A DNA stretch of 64,000 nt from UBA2266 sp964406945 (GTDB taxonomy: Bacteria > Planctomycetota > Phycisphaerae > Sedimentisphaerales > Anaerobacaceae). The notes under the pieces are model-generated. The model made no database searches, was not told where the DNA came from, and saw only the letters and a list, made by a program, of their open reading frames with translations. The stretch is from contig CAYOTO010000014.1 in assembly GCA_964406945.1 (NCBI GenBank), positions 1 to 64,000 on the forward strand, read 5' to 3'. The position numbers were made by a program, and so were the translations under genes. Shown one piece after another: positions 63,134-64,000 of the stretch (within the stretch, counting starts at the first letter, position 1; each line of letters starts with the position of its first letter).

Positions 63134-63799
63134 ATGGCTCAGTTCGACGGGCGGGTTCAGATGAGTGTTCCCTCACCCAAAAGGCTTTTTACGCCCGCGG
63201 TCACCGCTGTAATTGTACTCATGGTCACGGGTTTTGCTCTCCTGTCGCATGCGCCTAACTTCACCGTGAAGTGGCTTGCTCTAAGCGCAGACGGCGTGTT
63301 GCAGGGCAGAGTCTGGCAACTGCTCACATACACTTTCGTCAGCAATCCCGGCCCTCTTGTCTTCAACGCACTGCTCGTACTCTTTGTAGGCAGCAGCGTC
63401 GAGCGTGAATGGGGTACGGGCCAGTTTGCGCTTCTCTGGCTTGTTGTCGCCGTCACGTGCGGAGCTGTCTGGATGATCGTGGACCTCCTTGTCGAAGGAT
63501 CTCTTGTCGGCACGGATGCTTCGGCCTGCTGCTTCGGACTCATCGCCGTATTCGGTATCCTCTTCAGAGGCCGGTACTTTCTCGCAATGTTCTGGACGAT
63601 CAAAGCTCAACATATCTCCTGGGGCCTCATAGCAATAGGCCTGGTCCTGGGCATCCAGAATCTGATCACGTGGATATGGGTCGGTGGCGCTGCCGTCGGC
63701 TACGCATACGCAAGCTTTCGAGCAATTATCGCCTCGTCCGGAACGGCTGGGCCGGTCTCCTCAGACGGCAGAGGCGGCGGCTTCGTCGATATCGACTAA
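63134..63799 (+). CDS. rhomboid-fold membrane protein, probably proteolytically inactive
   Basis: 221 residues; the ATG at 63134 follows GGGAGG eight bases upstream. Six hydrophobic segments and the rhomboid loop-1 pattern (GRVWQLLTYTFVSNPGPLVFNALLVLFVGSSVEREWG) show the fold. In active rhomboids the second helix starts with HxxxN; here Pro stands for the His (PLVFNAL) while the Asn is kept. The GxSG serine motif reads DASA (GTDASACCFG), so the Ser is kept but both flanking Gly are lost. The HxGG motif of the last helix reads WVGG, so the catalytic His is gone. This pattern fits a pseudoprotease that binds membrane proteins. The next gene starts two bases after its stop. Confidence 0.72.
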   Translation: MAQFDGRVQMSVPSPKRLFTPAVTAVIVLMVTGFALLSHAPNFTVKWLALSADGVLQGRVWQLLTYTFVSNPGPLVFNALLVLFVGSSVEREWGTGQFALLWLVVAVTCGAVWMIVDLLVEGSLVGTDASACCFGLIAVFGILFRGRYFLAMFWTIKAQHISWGLIAIGLVLGIQNLITWIWVGGAAVGYAYASFRAIIASSGTAGPVSSDGRGGGFVDID

Positions 63800-63800
63800 C

Positions 63801-64000
63801 ATGAATCCTTCAGCCCACAAAGACGCAGCCAGCAGGGCCGAACAGGCCGCGGAACTTCTCCGCGAATGTACTCTGTGCCATCGCAAATGCCGCGTGAATC
63901 GTCTCGATGGTCAGAAGGGCTACTGCCGGCTCGAGGCAACTTCCCGCTGTTTTCGCGAAATGATCCACAACGGCGAGGAGAGTGAACTGATCCCTTCGCA
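63801..64000 (+). CDS. radical SAM protein, PflA/COG1313-like, 5' part only
   Basis: The reading frame starts at the ATG at 63801, two bases after the rhomboid-like stop, and stays open to the window edge (66 full codons). After a helical lead the sequence shows CTLCHRKCRVNRLDGQKGYC. This Cys-rich N-terminal signature (CxxCxxxCxVNR...GxC) belongs to PflX/COG1313-type radical SAM proteins, in which it precedes the CxxxCxxC iron-sulfur motif that would lie beyond the edge. Tight spacing suggests co-transcription with the rhomboid-like gene. The family's substrates are mostly unknown; some members are glycyl-radical-enzyme activases. No ribosome-binding site of its own is visible, so translation may be coupled. 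Confidence 0.75.
   Translation, partial: MNPSAHKDAASRAEQAAELLRECTLCHRKCRVNRLDGQKGYCRLEATSRCFREMIHNGEESELIPS

Overview
The window looks like a chromosomal segment of a planctomycete, most likely the class Phycisphaerae (Sedimentisphaerales-like). This is inferred from four things: Tat-signal Gfo/Idh/MocA and sulfatase proteins; a dockerin-type repeat pair of the DFDGDC...VDLSDVAVLGDYWL kind next to CotH and lamin-tail domains; HzsA-related proteins with CxxCH motifs; and a MoxR/DUF58/VWA gene set. GC content is moderately high throughout. I saw no tRNA, rRNA, CRISPR array, transposase or phage gene.

Region 1 (about 0.3-17.3 kb) is a loose carbohydrate-metabolism neighbourhood. It has two Gfo/Idh/MocA proteins, a GH39-like hydrolase, a YdjC/ChbG-type deacetylase, a lone cyclic-nucleotide-binding domain protein, an unrecognised exported protein, a sugar isomerase/epimerase-like TIM barrel, a parallel beta-helix protein, a ThuA fusion, and an 1853-residue secreted CotH-kinase/lamin-tail/dockerin protein. 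Divergent sigma70-like promoters separate several of these.

Region 2 (17.6-39.5 kb, all minus strand) is the most interesting part: thirteen tightly packed genes behind one very good promoter (TTGACG-17-TATAAT, 39478-39506), several of them joined by 4-base start/stop overlaps. In transcription order they encode a coiled-coil membrane protein (DUF4175-like), a periplasmic solute-binding lipoprotein, an ABC-importer permease fused to an NHL beta-propeller, a large VWA/glutamine-amidotransferase-like membrane protein, a MoxR ATPase, a DUF58 protein, a BatA/VWA protein, a DUF4350-like membrane protein, an ABC-2 ATPase, three paralogous ABC-2 permeases, and a MalK-type ATPase. The importer parts (binding protein, permease, ATPase) therefore bracket a MoxR/VWA/ABC-2 envelope module.

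Region 3 (39.7-59.7 kb) starts with an acyltransferase-3 membrane protein. It continues with a HEAT/discoidin/PD40/CxxCH protein, then a clean two-gene unit (Gfo/Idh/MocA plus HEAT protein) with its own promoter and terminator. A six-gene run follows: ThuA/pseudo-phosphoesterase, Tat sulfatase, CBM9-like protein, FIST-domain lipoprotein, HzsA-related di-CxxCH protein and GH78 alpha-L-rhamnosidase-like enzyme. This run resembles a locus for sulfated, rhamnose-containing polysaccharide. A 63-nt fossil of the HEAT gene lies at 41025-41087.

Region 4 (59.7-64 kb) holds a P-type Ca2+ ATPase, a truncated beta-helix gene, a rhomboid-fold protein that has lost its catalytic histidine, and the start of a radical SAM protein (PflA/COG1313-like) running off the right edge.
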